A stretch of 26,444 bases of DNA from Dunaliella salina. Its lineage: Eukaryota; Chlorophyta; Chlorophyceae; Chlamydomonadales; Dunaliellaceae. The stretch covers positions 59,159 to 85,602 of the forward strand of contig MU069981.1 of the NCBI GenBank assembly GCA_002284615.2. The letters run 5' to 3'. Positions 1 through 10,011 of the stretch are shown here, one piece after another; position 1 is the first letter of the stretch, and each line of letters starts with the position of its first letter. The translations under genes were made by a program, and so were the position numbers. The notes beneath the pieces were generated by a model. That model had not been told where the DNA came from. It saw only the letters and a list, made by a program, of their open reading frames with translations, and did no database searches.

Positions 1-501
1 AATCTCCCTTGAAATGAATGCCTGATTTCTTACTTCTTAGCATGCCACGGCCATTCTCGATGCACAGGAGGCTCCCCTCGAAGAGCCTCCAGTGCATGCA
101 TTATTATGTTAATATTTCTTATACCATTGTATTAAACGCGTTGATATTTGACAATGGAGAACTGGGGAAATCCATGTGGCCGGTGGAAGCGAGCAAAAAT
201 GCGTCTGGCCAGCGGAGGCTGCTCAGAGGTATTCATTACAGGGTCTGGCAAAAGGAGACAGTTTTTGATGCAGGTTCAGAGGTTTACCCCCATTTCAGGC
301 ATTTTTTCCCTGCTCAGGTGCCTTCAAGAGGGTATACCTCATACCGGGAGGGCTAACTGAGAAATTTTGTGAGAGGTGCTGGTACAGGTACTACGAAGAA
401 TTACTGGTACATATATGGGAAATTGACGTCTAATCTTTTTTCCTGACTTGCTCCGTAACTTTGCCATTTTGGGGGGTGTAACAATCATTGTTACATGTGA
501 C
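1..501. other. Unassigned AT-leaning DNA, no gene recognised
   Basis: Short open frames up to about 112 codons occur, but none shows a recognisable domain, repeated motif or coding-like composition. I see no RNA gene or mobile-element end before the target duplication at 502. Confidence 0.5.
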
Positions 502-504
502 TTA

Positions 505-1243
505 GGCCCCGTTCACACTACGGCTCGGCTGGGCTCAAGAAATAAATTTCGGGAAATTTCTTACCCTCCCCCTTCTTCATCACAAGGCACTTACTCTTTT
601 TGAGTTGAGCACTCATGAATTTTTTTTTGGGTGGGTAACTCAAAGTGTGTGAAAGAAAACAATTTCTCGGAATTTCTGAGCCGAGCTATGCTCACACTGG
701 GTGGGCTCGGCTGGGAATAATTTCGCCCCCCCTCTCCCCCCCTCTTTCTCTGGATGCATGATTGCCTGACACCTTCATGAAGCCTGTCTGCTCTTTTGTT
801 TGCGGGAGAATAGAGCTTGCAAGCGCATGCGCAGGCTAGTCTGCTCCTCCTGCTCAGAAGATATTCAGGGTGGGCAATTTCAACAATCAGTTGATGCAGA
901 GGGGTTCTATAGGAGCCCAGCAATCACCATGATTTTTCTCTGGAAGTTGGTGGAGGGGGGGAGGCTGGGGTGGGTTGTGCTTATCATTTTCGTTTTTTTT
1001 TTTTGGCCGAGACGGCCTGCGTGAACACCCTCGGCTCGGCTAAAAAAATGAGTTGAAAATATTTTGTGTTGAGCCGANAACACCCTCGGCTCGGCTTGGG
1101 GGGGGGGGGGGGGGGCTGGCTCGGCTCATCATTTTCTTTTATTTTTTTTGGCCGGGCCGGCCTGTGTAAACACCCTCGGCTCGGCTTAAAAAATCATAAA
1201 AAAAAAAATTTTGCTGAGCCGAGCCACTAGTGTGAACGCGGCC
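505..1243. mobile_element. PIF/Harbinger-like non-autonomous DNA transposon (MITE-like)
   Basis: The ends are inverted repeats of about 27 bp. The left end (505-530) starts GGCCCCGTTCACACTA and runs into GGCTCGGCT; the right end (1217-1243), read in reverse complement, starts GGCCGCGTTCACACTA and reaches the same GGCTCGGCT. The direct repeat TTA flanks it at 502-504 and 1244-1246. A 3-bp TWA duplication with GGCC-starting termini is the established signature of PIF/Harbinger and Tourist-like elements. At 739 bp, with no transposase-like frame, it would need a transposase from elsewhere. The interior has many CTCGGCT/AGCCGAG copies, an 18-G run (1098-1115) and an N at 1078. Superfamily assignment rests on ends and TSD only. 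Confidence 0.65.
1014..1186 (+). repeat. Internal TIR-like modules of the Harbinger-like element
   Basis: Three copies of a module ending AACACCCTCGGCTCGGCT lie at 1014-1041, about 1075-1096 and 1159-1186. The first and third begin GGCCTGYGT and so resemble the element's terminal repeat (GGCC.GCGT..ACAC....GGCTCGGCT) with a changed centre. They are separated by AT-rich spacers and the poly-G run. Subterminal repeats can bind transposase in DNA transposons; that role is inferred here. Confidence 0.55.
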
Positions 1244-1794
1244 TTAGAGTATTATCACTCTAAGTGAAACCATGGGTGGCCCTGGCTAGGCTTCGCTTAC
1301 CAATGTAACACTTGTGAAAGGCAGAGCCCGGGATGTAGTACAAGGCTATCGTAAGCCTTGTATGACTGTTACAGGGGGGTTCTGTCACAGGAAACTTTCT
1401 GAGCCACCCTGGCCACCCCGTCCCCAATTTTCTTGTGCAGCCCTCTATGGTTAAAAGACGTGAACCCGCAAAAAAATTGTGGGAAAACGGCTTGGTGTGT
1501 GTGCTAGGGTGCCAAGAAAGGGGAAGAATGTGGTGAAAAGTGGGAATTTCCCTGTTTCATTTCGTCAAATTAAGCCTCAGGTGCAAGCAATGAAAAATAG
1601 CAGACACCTTTGCAAAAGAAACAGGGTATATTGGCAGATGTGGGCGACGAAGGCCTCAAACAGAGGTCCTTTTGAAATATTCCCTTAGCATGGTGGCCCC
1701 ACTTTGCACTTTTTGTGCTTAGCATCAAATGGTAGCTACCCATAGCTGCTGAGTTTGAAAAGTGCAAAGTGTGGGGCCAGTTCTGCTATTTGCC
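1244..1794. other. Unassigned; two small perfect hairpins
   Basis: No gene recognised. CTTAGAGT pairs with ACTCTAAG (1243-1264), and TACAAGGCT pairs with AGCCTTGTA across a 6-base loop (1339-1362). Neither is followed by a feature that would give it a role. Confidence 0.4.
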
Positions 1795-2285
1795 CAAACG
1801 TGAACCCTATTTCTTGAGTAGGCACCCACCATATCTGACCAGCCAGAGCACCAAAATGAGTGATTTTTAGTGATTTGGAGTCCTTGTAATAAAAATATCA
1901 TTGCAAAAAAAATGGAGTGAAAAGACCCAGTGGTTGGTCAGATACTGAATTTCAGCCACTTCCCTTTAAAAAATACAGCACTAGGGGTGCCAAAAAGGTC
2001 AATTTTTGACCTCCTCCATTCCCACTTTTGAATATGCAGGATGTTAGCATATCATATAAGGGTTAATAAAAATATTTTGGGGGTGAAAAATGGTCCCAGG
2101 GTGGAGCTGTGGGCCATTTTAGGGTGATCTGAGGCCAGGAGAGTGATCTGGGGTCCTCCGATTTTCTTCATTTTTTGGTTAACATAGTTTTTATTGGTAT
2201 TATAATGGTTGTCGTAGTCAGATTTGGAAAATAATGGTGGGAAAGAACATTTTTAGCGATTTGGGCTCGTTGCCCACCTCTGGTA
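1795..2285 (+). repeat. Diverged duplicated unit, copy 1
   Basis: This unit is repeated at 2688-3178 with an offset of about 890 bp. Shared blocks in the same order include GTGATTTGGAGTCCTTGTA, GGGGTGCCAAAAAGGTCA, ATGGTCCCAGGG, GAGCTGTGGGCC and the 20-mer GATCTGAGGCCAGGAGAGTG, then GGGAAAGA and CCACCTCT near the end. It has no sustained coding frame. It could be an old segmental tandem duplication or two copies of an unrecognised dispersed repeat. Confidence 0.8.
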
Positions 2286-2687
2286 TATTGGTGGCCTGGC
2301 TGGGTCAGGGTGGGAGGCTAGGTGGACCTCAAAGCCCTCATCTCTGTTTTCAGTCAAGAAGCACTTCGTAGGAGCTTTATTCCACATTTCTTTGAGTAAA
2401 ACATCTTTTCCAAGGTGTTTAGGCCAAAATCTAGAAATTAGGGTCGAAATTCTGGGGTTCTACCGGATCGTCAGCAAAATTTTGACCAGGCCTAGATGGG
2501 GTCCCTGGGGCTCTGGTACCAGAACAAAAAGTAGTGCCAACAAGTCTTTCTAGTGCACCAACTTGCGTCCTGGCACCAGAGCCGGGCGGAAGGTTACCAG
2601 AGCTGGACAACTCCCCCCCCAAAAAACAGGCGTTCTGTAGAACTAGAGTTTTCTGTCCAAGATTCTGGGCACCCCGCCAAATTAGCC
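2286..2687. other. Spacer between the duplicated units, nothing recognised
   Basis: The spacer does not visibly match the segment before copy 1, so the duplicated block seems limited to about 490 bp plus unrelated spacer. A C-rich run lies near 2613. Confidence 0.4.
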
Positions 2688-3178
2688 GCGTGAACCCTAG
2701 TTTTTGCCACCAAATCTCCATTCTGGACTAGCCACTGTACCAAATTGGATCATTTTTGGTGATTTGGAGTCCTTGTAGTAAAAGAATATCATTGCAAAAC
2801 AATTTGAGTGAAAAGACTTGAGTGGTTCGTCAGATACAAAATTTCAGCCATTTCCCTCAGAGAAATTGCAGCACAGGGGGTGCCAAAAAGGTCATTCTTA
2901 ACTTCCTTTCCTCTTGTTTTTGAATATGTAGGATGTTACCATAACACAAGGGGGGTAGCAAATAGAATTTCTAAAGTGAGAATGGTCCCAGGGGGGAGCT
3001 GTGGGCCTTTTTTGGGTGATCTGAGGCCAGGAGAGTGATCTGGGGACCTCTCTCCAATGTTCATGAATTTTTAGTGAACATGATACTTTATAGAATAAAA
3101 AAGTTTGGCATTTTTATACTTGAGGAAAAATGTTGGGAAAGATCATATCCAGTGATCTTGAGGAGTTGTCCACCTCTC
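2688..3178 (+). repeat. Diverged duplicated unit, copy 2
   Basis: Copy 2 begins, like copy 1, with GTGAACCCTA and follows the same order of conserved blocks to CCACCTCT. Small indels and substitutions throughout show that the duplication is old. Confidence 0.8.
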
Positions 3179-4815
3179 GAAAGTTACAGCAGTTCAGAGT
3201 TACACACCCAAGTCGGGACCCCCTAATTTGCTTCAGAAATAGAGATATTGATTTGAGACTCACCTTTTGATGAGGTTGATAGTACCATAGGTGTGGGACT
3301 ACTTCGTAAATTGATTGATTATTTAGCCCAAACACGAAAACTTACAAAATAAAAGAAATAATGCCTGGTCCCCAAATGCAAAGTGTTACAAAATGAAAAC
3401 GAAGTGCAAATTAATGAATGACCCCGTAAGTGGTAGGATTTGGAAAATGGCGTAGAAGCAGCAGAAGACGGGCAACAAGAGATGGTCAACTTCTGATGAC
3501 GCCTCTTTGGCCCAGCCTTTGCAAACGTGAGCCATGCAAGTGAAAGACAAGAGCAAGCCCATGCCATCAAGCCCATGCCAGTGATGGGATTAATGACTCA
3601 CGGGACGTGAGCCACACACAGGACAGCTGCACCATGGTCGACCTGCCCAAGATTGATCAACCTGGACCCTTACCAGGCCTGATGCTCTGCCAAGGCCACA
3701 GCAACAGGCTAACTGTGCAGAAGCTGGCGTTCCAGCGGCCTTTCAGCAACCACTCAGCGCCTTTTGCACCAATCAAAATCATGTTGCTGAAATGCGAAGT
3801 CTTACAAATTGTAAAAAAAAAAACCTGTACATTAGCATTAAAAAAATGGAACATATGCCCAAAAACTGCGTGGGACTGCCCTGACTCACCCACCCACCCC
3901 AAAACCCCTCATGTAGTAACCCTACGCGGACAAAATGGGTATTAATCTGCTCCTTTTTGAAATGGCTATCCATCTGCTTACTCACCATACTGGAAAAGTG
4001 AGTTGCAGCAAAGTTATGGGGCAAAAACTGAGCAGTGGACGCCCATGCATACCTGCCCTTCCAGGCACCCACAACTGGCTTGCAAGTCCACTAACTGAAC
4101 TCCTGACTTAACCATGCATAATTACATCATACATTGTCTCTATTCTGGAAGTTTGAAATGGTTTGCCGTGTGTTCACCTTTACACCCCCTGCCGCCCACA
4201 CCCTTGCGCGCATGGCACTGACTCCCAGCCATGCACACAGACCCCCCTGTTTACTCAATTTACCCAAAGAGGATGCCAATAGACAGTTCTTGAGCTCAGG
4301 AATCTAATGGTGCCTTAAGAATTCCTAAGAAGTGGCCCAGAAAATTTCTGGAGGGATTGTCCCAAATCTTTGAGAAGCCCATTTTCACCGCCAGACACCC
4401 CACCACCACCACCCTCCTCAGATCGGACCCATACATATACCAATCGATAGCTCTTGATCTCAGGATTCCGAATATATACTTCTTAATTGGATTGACCCTT
4501 GTGTTCCAAAAGTTACGCTTCCCGGAGGCTCCTGCCCTGTACGAAGTATCAATATCCCACACCTACGGTACCAGTAACAGTACTGTTAGGACACTCCATT
4601 GATCACTGATTGTACTGCTGATTTGATGTTTTTAATCCGACCTCACGGATTTGTTCCTCTCACATCTCACGCACCTAAACTACCTGGCTGAGGGTCAATT
4701 TCTCTAATGTAATGAAATTAACATAAGAGCCACCTGGGATTTTACGACACCCAAGAGGGCATGCAGGATGATCAGCATGCTCACATTCACACCTACCCTT
4801 GAAATTGTATCCTTC
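3179..4815. other. Unassigned DNA up to the element C tail
   Basis: Frames of up to about 112 codons on both strands overlap each other and show no recognisable domain, so I treat them as chance. I see no TIRs, tRNA-like boxes or tandem arrays. The region ends where the A/G-rich reverse-strand tail of element C starts. Confidence 0.4.
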
Positions 4816-4892
4816 AGAAAAAGGAAGGAAAAAAAGAAAAGAAAAACTACGTAGACAGAGAATCTCTCTCTACATTATTTAAGGAAAAGGAG

Positions 4893-4920
4893 ACACACTG
4901 GCTCAAAAAAGAGCCGTGTG
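4893..4920 (-). promoter_or_regulatory. 3' UTR hairpin of element C
   Basis: ACACACTGGCTC and GAGCCGTGTG can pair around an A-run loop, giving a stem of about ten pairs with a one-base bulge. The same hairpin occurs in B (about 10044-10075) and G (about 11204-11232). Similar 3' hairpins are read by reverse transcriptases in some LINEs; the role here is inferred. Confidence 0.55.
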
Positions 4921-4989
4921 CCCCCCTCCACCGCAAGGTGTGAAAAAGAGAATGCTAATGTGGATCTGGAGGGTTACTAGAAGCACCTG

Positions 4990-5790
4990 GCTCTAGAACC
5001 TGGCTATGGGAAGTATTCTTCTTTTGATAGCGCAACGTATGGTGACTAGTTTGTGGGCATACTGAACAGAATGGGCATGAAGTTGTTGAACAAGCTTTGT
5101 GGCACGCTGGTGCTCCAATCCCAGTTGTTTGAATTGCTTCAGGGTATGCTCAGTGTAAATAGTTCCACCTACACCCAGGAGAATAGGATGAATTGTAACA
5201 GCTTTAGCGTTAATGAGTTTACAATGGTCTGCATGCTGCTGCTTTGCCGTGTTCAACTGATGCTCTGGCCTTGTGTCTTCACAGAACTTGATTTCTATTA
5301 GGTGCACATGGCGTTCGTTCGCATGAAGTTCATGGGGTTGCCTCATGCGACTAGTTCTGATGGTCCTTTGTGAGGAGCTGCGCAAAGCTTGATGGGAATG
5401 GGTAGGAGAAACACTGTGGGAAGTATGTTTGGCATAAAAGGGGTGATCAAAGCAGCATCTGGTCGACTGGAGTCGAGTCTTTTCCTCTCTGGAACGTTAC
5501 GAGGGGAGAAGTAAGCAGGTAAAGTTCTATTTGAGGCATGTGTAGGGAGTTGGAGGTTGTGTTGAGCAAGATTGTATTTGCCTCCCATGTCTGTGTGTAC
5601 TAGGCCTGCCCCTACAGGGCATTTGCTAAAGGCTTTTGTAATCATTCTGCAATGTTATGGCGTTTAGTTTTTATGTTGGAGATGATATGGTTTTGGCAGC
5701 CTGAGAGCATGTGTAGTGCACTGTCCAGATGATGGCAGCTTGGGAGGGGGCAAGCTGGATCAGTTGACCTTTTTAAACGTACTGCATGTT
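4990..5790 (-). pseudogene. Zinc finger plus PD-(D/E)XK nuclease, C-terminus of element C
   Basis: In retroelements this module would bind and nick target DNA for integration. Reading the minus strand: KRSTDPACPLPSCHHLDSA with a later H-x4-C gives a CCHC-type finger (about 5760-5690); RPDA (about 5465) and, after a ~-1/+1 frameshift near 5385, HLIEIKFCEDTRP (about 5290) supply the PD and E-x-K of a restriction-like nuclease. The block LLGVGGTIY follows, and an open frame of 130 codons continues to 4993. The order finger then RPD then ExK matches the endonuclease end of RLE-type non-LTR retrotransposons. The frame is broken at about 5640 and 5385, so no intact protein is made. Similarity of fold is inferred from motifs, not from a search. 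Confidence 0.75.
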
Positions 5791-6029
5791 TTTGGCATGG
5801 CTTTGACACACATGTGAGCGGCCTTACCAACACAAGCATGGGTGGGGAACAGCCCCAAAACCCGGGTTTTCCAACCAACAAGCCCCCATCCCAACTTTAT
5901 CCCCTCCACTCAAGCAGTGCCACAGCCTCGCTCCACATCTTACTACACCCATGAACATACCGGACGCCGCCTCAGACGTACAGCCAATCATCCTACACCC
6001 ATCAGTGTTGTCCTGAAACACAAAGACTT

Positions 6030-6419
6030 GTGAGTGTCATGGAAGTACAATCATTGGAGGATCCTCCGGAGCCACTCAGCAAAAGGACTCGCTCCAATTC
6101 TACACTAAGCATCACTCCTACTCGAGCACTTCACCCCTCTGCAGACGCACCCACTGCAAGCCTGGATACTCTGGCTCCTGCCGCACAAGGTACTACTGCA
6201 CAAGGGCCCCCAAGCAAATGCACACGGTCAGCATTAAGAAATACCCCCTCTTCCATATCCCAATTCAGCCAGGCTAGCCCAAATGATAGATGCTCACAAG
6301 CTTGTCTGAGCACTGCTCACCATATCACTACACAACTGAATCCCCTAGCACAAACCACCAACAGAAGACAGTTAACTGTCTCGACCCTCAGTCACAAACT
6401 CATACTCCGAACAGCCTAG
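6030..6419 (+). pseudogene. Low-complexity N-terminal region of element B
   Basis: The frame is rich in Ser, Thr, Pro, Ala and Gln, begins MSVMEVQSLEDPPEPLSKRT, and looks intrinsically disordered. The same stretch is found, in pieces, in element C (23160-23098, 19905-19780, 15362-15300), so it is truly part of the element. It may continue with frameshifts to about 6640, where C preserves the block SSLSRGPKVW. The start codon is uncertain because 5842-6033 is also open in another frame with related sequence in C. Confidence 0.55.
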
Positions 6420-6650
6420 ATACTCAAGCAAACAGACCCAGAAAGAAAAAGCAACAATTGCAGCACACAGACAGAGAGGTCCAGCTATCCACTCTCTAAG
6501 CTCCCTTTCCCAAGGCCCAAAAGTCTGGAACTATACTACTCTCTTCTCCTAGTAGGAGAAACACAGCAGAGAAACTTGCTAAAGAGACTACTGCTAGCCA
6601 TGCTTTCAGTTATATCTTCTACCCTGATGATTTACGTATTACTTGCATAG

Positions 6651-7045
6651 ATGACTGGAAAACTTTTTGCGGAGAACAAGAAAGAACAGTCAAGCTCCCC
6701 CGCCCACCTCCAAGTGCAATACCACACCCATTACACACCTATGATCATTGAAAAATGGGCCTTGCCACTATTCAAACAAATTGTGCCTGAAGATGTCCAA
6801 CCTGCTGCTCGCACTGATATTGAGTGTGCCTGCTGCCAAATATGCAATTACTACAAAAGTTATGAAACTGGAACCTTGGAGGATCCATTTCCTGATATGT
6901 ATATTTGTGATGTGTGCCACCGGATGTACCATTGGAAATGTATGAAGGAACTTGGATGCTACTCGGATGAGCAAAGATAAGAAATTGCAACAGCTTATAC
7001 ATGAGCATGTCCCGCCTGTGCAAGCCTAAATGATGCCCAGAAAAT
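6651..7045 (+). pseudogene. PHD-finger module of element B
   Basis: PHD fingers bind histone tails; CR1-like LINEs are known to carry them in ORF1. Here the ligand order reads CCQIC, CDVC, then H-W-K-C, and CPAC (7008-7019), a C4HC3 pattern, preceded by IEKWALPLFKQ, which is also conserved in C and D. Two in-frame stops fall between the third and fourth ligand pairs (TAA at 6978, TGA at 7002). The second replaces the tryptophan codon expected just before the last Cys pair (D has WDCPAC), a TGG-to-TGA change. The module is thus recognisable but truncated. Confidence 0.75.
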
Positions 7046-7500
7046 TGAAAGAGAGCGGCAGACTAAACAAGAACTCAGGACGGTCACTCAGAAGCCCTCC
7101 TGGGAATCAGAGGACCTACAGGAGACTTGTCCTAGATTTAAAAAGTGCTTGCTTAAGTTTGAAGCACAACAGAGCAAACCCAACTCTTAACACCCACAGC
7201 AGATTCTACCCTCTCAAATCTTGAAAGACAGGGCTTTGAAAAACCTAATGAAACCAATGTATGGCAGCAGAAGATGGACACAGAATTGTGCAACAAAGTC
7301 ACATTTGATACAAGCCCCACTAATCCACAAGCAGACATGAAACCTACAGGCTCATGCGAATATAGGCTGCGCGAGGTTGACCTCGTGAAATACATGGACC
7401 AGCAACCCCCTCATCCAGCATCATCAGACACGCGTGTGCACATGATCCCACAGACATTCCCCTCCTAATCCTTCCCCCCTCATTCTCCCTGGAATATACA
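7046..7500 (+). pseudogene. Conserved linker of element B
   Basis: Several frames contain fragments that align with C and D: a charged stretch with QKIERERQTKQELR, then VTFDTSPTNPQADMKPTG followed by a Cys and REVDLVKY (about 7298-7390). D has VTFDFQPTNPQTDIMPT at the same place, so the NPQ-x-D-x-x-PT block is a family signature of unknown function. Confidence 0.5.
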
Positions 7501-7502
7501 AA

Positions 7503-8463
7503 ATGCACATGGCTCGCATGTACAATACGCAAGGCAAGTGTGTTGGTATGATATCCCCAAACCGCTTCCAAATCCTCTACAGGGCTTTTTATGGGGCCAA
7601 GCTTGCTGGAATGCAAGAGAATGTAACACCAGCTCCTGGAAGCTGTGCTACTGAGCTGCAAGGGCTCCTTCCCGCAAATCCACGCTTGAAAGAAAGTACT
7701 CTAGCAACAAGATCAAAGACTCTTTTTCACGAGCCCTTCCAACTCACACTCATACTGCCCTCCAAAAATGGGCTTTAGTAACCCAAGAAAAAATGGTCTC
7801 CCCACTAGACTACAACCCACAATACCAGAATTATTGGAGTGTGATCCCCTGAGATACTCCTTTTAATGCCATGCATGATACCTTCTCATCCAAATTCTCA
7901 GGCTTCCCAGTCTGCCATCCCGTTAAGACGAGGGAGTCATGACCCAAGCTTTGCAACATGCCATTTACTCTGCCATTCTCAACACAGAAGCCACTGCTAT
8001 ACTCATGTTCCTTCTACCTTGGAATAAGAACATGATAACCAACCCCTACTCCAAACTTGTCACTGCCTACCCCCACCTCTGTTACGACCTTGGAACCATA
8101 CCTCGCAAAAAACTTGGTTACAGTGCCCCTCAATCCTGCCCTAACCGAGAGGTACCTCTGCCTCAGCATACCTGGGACCTTTGTATCTTTGCTGTTTGGA
8201 ACACAGCAGCTCGAGTTCATCTCAACAACCATCACAAAGGCTGGCTACAGGGCCTGAAGGGAGATCTGAAAGAAGCCACAGAGTGGAAGCTGACGAATGT
8301 CAGCAGCTACCCTGTCCTAAATCCCATGCATGCTCACATGCCAGGTTTCAATAAACTGGAACGCCTCCCATTTGACAAACAACACGTCTCCAAACAGCCT
8401 AAAAATCCACACATAACTGTCCAAAATACAGACTTGGTGCCCAGCCAATCCAGTGCTATCTAG
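7503..8463 (+). pseudogene. PCIF1-like methyltransferase-like domain of element B
   Basis: The region starts with ARMYNTQGKCVGMISPNRF (D: CIYNANGKCMGM). In a shifted frame it has a VSPLDYNPQY-like block followed by FSGFPVCHPV (about 7800-7925). From 7939 a clean 174-codon frame carries ATAILMFLLPWN, NPYSKL, a TIPRKKLGY block and CIFAVWNTAAR. Known PCIF1-type adenine methyltransferases show the order SPLN, FGS, NPPF, a VPxW strand, an HxY block, and a final hydrophobic strand with N. The match in order and spacing is the basis for the call. The NPPF catalytic motif reads CHPV here, so this copy should be inactive. The assignment is my inference; the domain could be an unrelated, family-specific one. 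Confidence 0.4.
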
Positions 8464-9190
8464 ACTCTCAAAGTTGCTGATTGGAGGACATGGGCATACA
8501 CAGATGGCAGCTGCCTTATCCATAACGGTAAGCAAGAAATTGGAGCAGGCGTCTACTGCTTGTCCACTAACAGCAAGAATTTTGTAGAACCAAACGGTGC
8601 TGGGATTACTAAAACCACCATTAGAGCTGAATTGGCAGCAATTGCTGCTGCTATCATTACCAAACATGCAGACATTGCGTCAGGCAGCCTCACCTCTCTC
8701 GAACAAACATGAAAACAACTTCTTTATCCTGAGAACACACCTGAGACATGTCCAATGAGACTCCTAAAAATGATCTCAAATCTCATTGAAGACTTCCATA
8801 CCAAAATTCGAATTTACAAGGTGAAGTCCCATGCTGGCGTTGCTGGAAATGAATGTGCAGATGCTATTGCAAAATATCAGGCAAAGCAAGCCCAGAACTG
8901 CGTGGCAGACACCGAGGTTCCTGGTGCAGGTCCTGGTGGAAATCCATTTGCAAACATTTCCTGGTTATCCAAGGAAGAAAGAGTGCATGCTGCAGGCACA
9001 CCTGCGGGTCCACCAACCGCCCACAAGCTCACCTATCTTCCCAATCTTCAAGATGCCCTCAAATCTCACATGCACCCTAAACACAAGCTTGGATATGCCA
9101 ATTCCAAAATAGGTCACTACTCTACTGTCAAAATTTATTACCGCAATGAGATAGAAAAATCAGCAACGCCTTCAGAAATATGCCCACATT
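8464..9190 (+). pseudogene. RNase H domain of element B
   Basis: RNase H removes RNA from RNA/DNA hybrids during retroelement replication. The domain continues the frame of 7939-8463 across a TAG (8461) and a TGA (8710). Motifs in order: YTDGS (about 8497), RAELAAI (about 8623), ASGSL where the family has ASDS, and KSHAGVAGNECADAIA (about 8824-8870). Three of the four acidic catalytic residues survive; the third Asp has become Gly. A 170-codon tail to 9267 includes the block HKLGYA that precedes the zinc finger, and a frameshift near 9190 moves into the finger frame. Confidence 0.75.
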
Positions 9191-9194
9191 TCTG

Positions 9195-9999
9195 TACCCA
9201 TGAAGCGTACCATCCTGCAGTACCGCACAGGCACCCTCTACAACCAAAAAAATGCTGTATGTTTTAAAAGGTCAACTGATCCATCTTGCCCCCTCCCAGG
9301 CTGCCATCATTTGGACAGCGCACTACACATGCTCCCAGGCTGCCAAAATCATATCATCTCCAACATGAGAACTGAACGCAATTACATTGCTGGCAGAATG
9401 ATTACAGAAGCCCTCAGCAAAAGCCCTGAAGGGGCAGGCCTAGTATACACAGACATAGGGAGCGATTTTAAGCTTGCTCAACACAACCTCCAACTCCCTA
9501 CACATGCCTCAAACTTTGTACAGAACCTTACCCGCTTACTTCTTCCCTCGTAACTTTCCAGAGAGGAAAAGACTCAACTCCAGTCGAGCAAACACTTTTT
9601 TGATTACCCCTTTTAATGCCAAACATACTTCTAACGGTGTTCCTCCTGCCCATTCCCATCACGCTTTGCGCAGCTCCTCACGGAGGACCACAAGAACTAG
9701 CCGCATGAGGCAACCCCATGAACTTCACGTGAATGAACGCCATGTGCACCTAATAGAAATCAAGTTCTGTGAAGACACAAGGCCAGAGCATCAGTTGAAT
9801 GCAGCAAAGCAGCAACATGCAGACTGAAGCAATTCAAACGACTAGGATTGGATCACCAGCGTGCCGTGAAGCTTGCTCAACAATTTCATGCCCATTCTGT
9901 TCAATATGCCCACGAATTGGTCTTCACACGCCGTGCTATTGAAAACAAGAATATTTCCCACAGCCAGGCTCTAGAGCCAGGTGCTTCTAGTAACCCTCC
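9195..9999 (+). pseudogene. Zinc finger and decayed PD-(D/E)XK nuclease of element B
   Basis: The frame 9200-9553 opens MKRTILQYRTGTLYNQK and contains CPLPGCHHLDSALHMLPGC, a LINE-type CCHC finger. A shifted frame (9474-9827) keeps HLIEIKFCEDTRP with its ExK motif, but the PD motif has decayed: SRANTF stands where C and G have SRPDA. At 9826 about 90 bp present in C and G, including the LLGVGGTIY block, are deleted; the sequence jumps from HAD to the KQFK region. The C-terminus ASSNPPDPH ends at about 9999-10011. This copy could not encode an active nuclease. Confidence 0.75.
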
Positions 10000-10011
10000 A
10001 GATCCACATTA

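Larger units (their letters stand above)
4816..5796 (-). mobile_element. Element C, piece 6 of 6: nuclease region and 3' end
   Basis: This is the 3' part of the minus-strand element C. In element orientation it runs from the zinc-finger region through the nuclease domain to the 3' UTR and an A/G-rich (reverse TTTTC) tail at 4816-4845. The body stops abruptly at 5796 just after the codons for KHAV. The sequence that should precede it resumes at 10145 (reading RTGTLY). The gap holds element B exactly, so pieces 5 and 6 were once adjacent. Confidence 0.85.

Noticed and set aside
4296..4602. Overlapping 80-90 codon frames on both strands as genes
   Set aside because: Neither shows a domain or supporting context; mirrored open frames of this size are expected by chance.
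6651..7045. PHD finger as a host chromatin-reader gene
   Set aside because: The same PHD and its flanks occur in C and D inside mobile elements, followed by RNase H and nuclease domains, so it belongs to the element.
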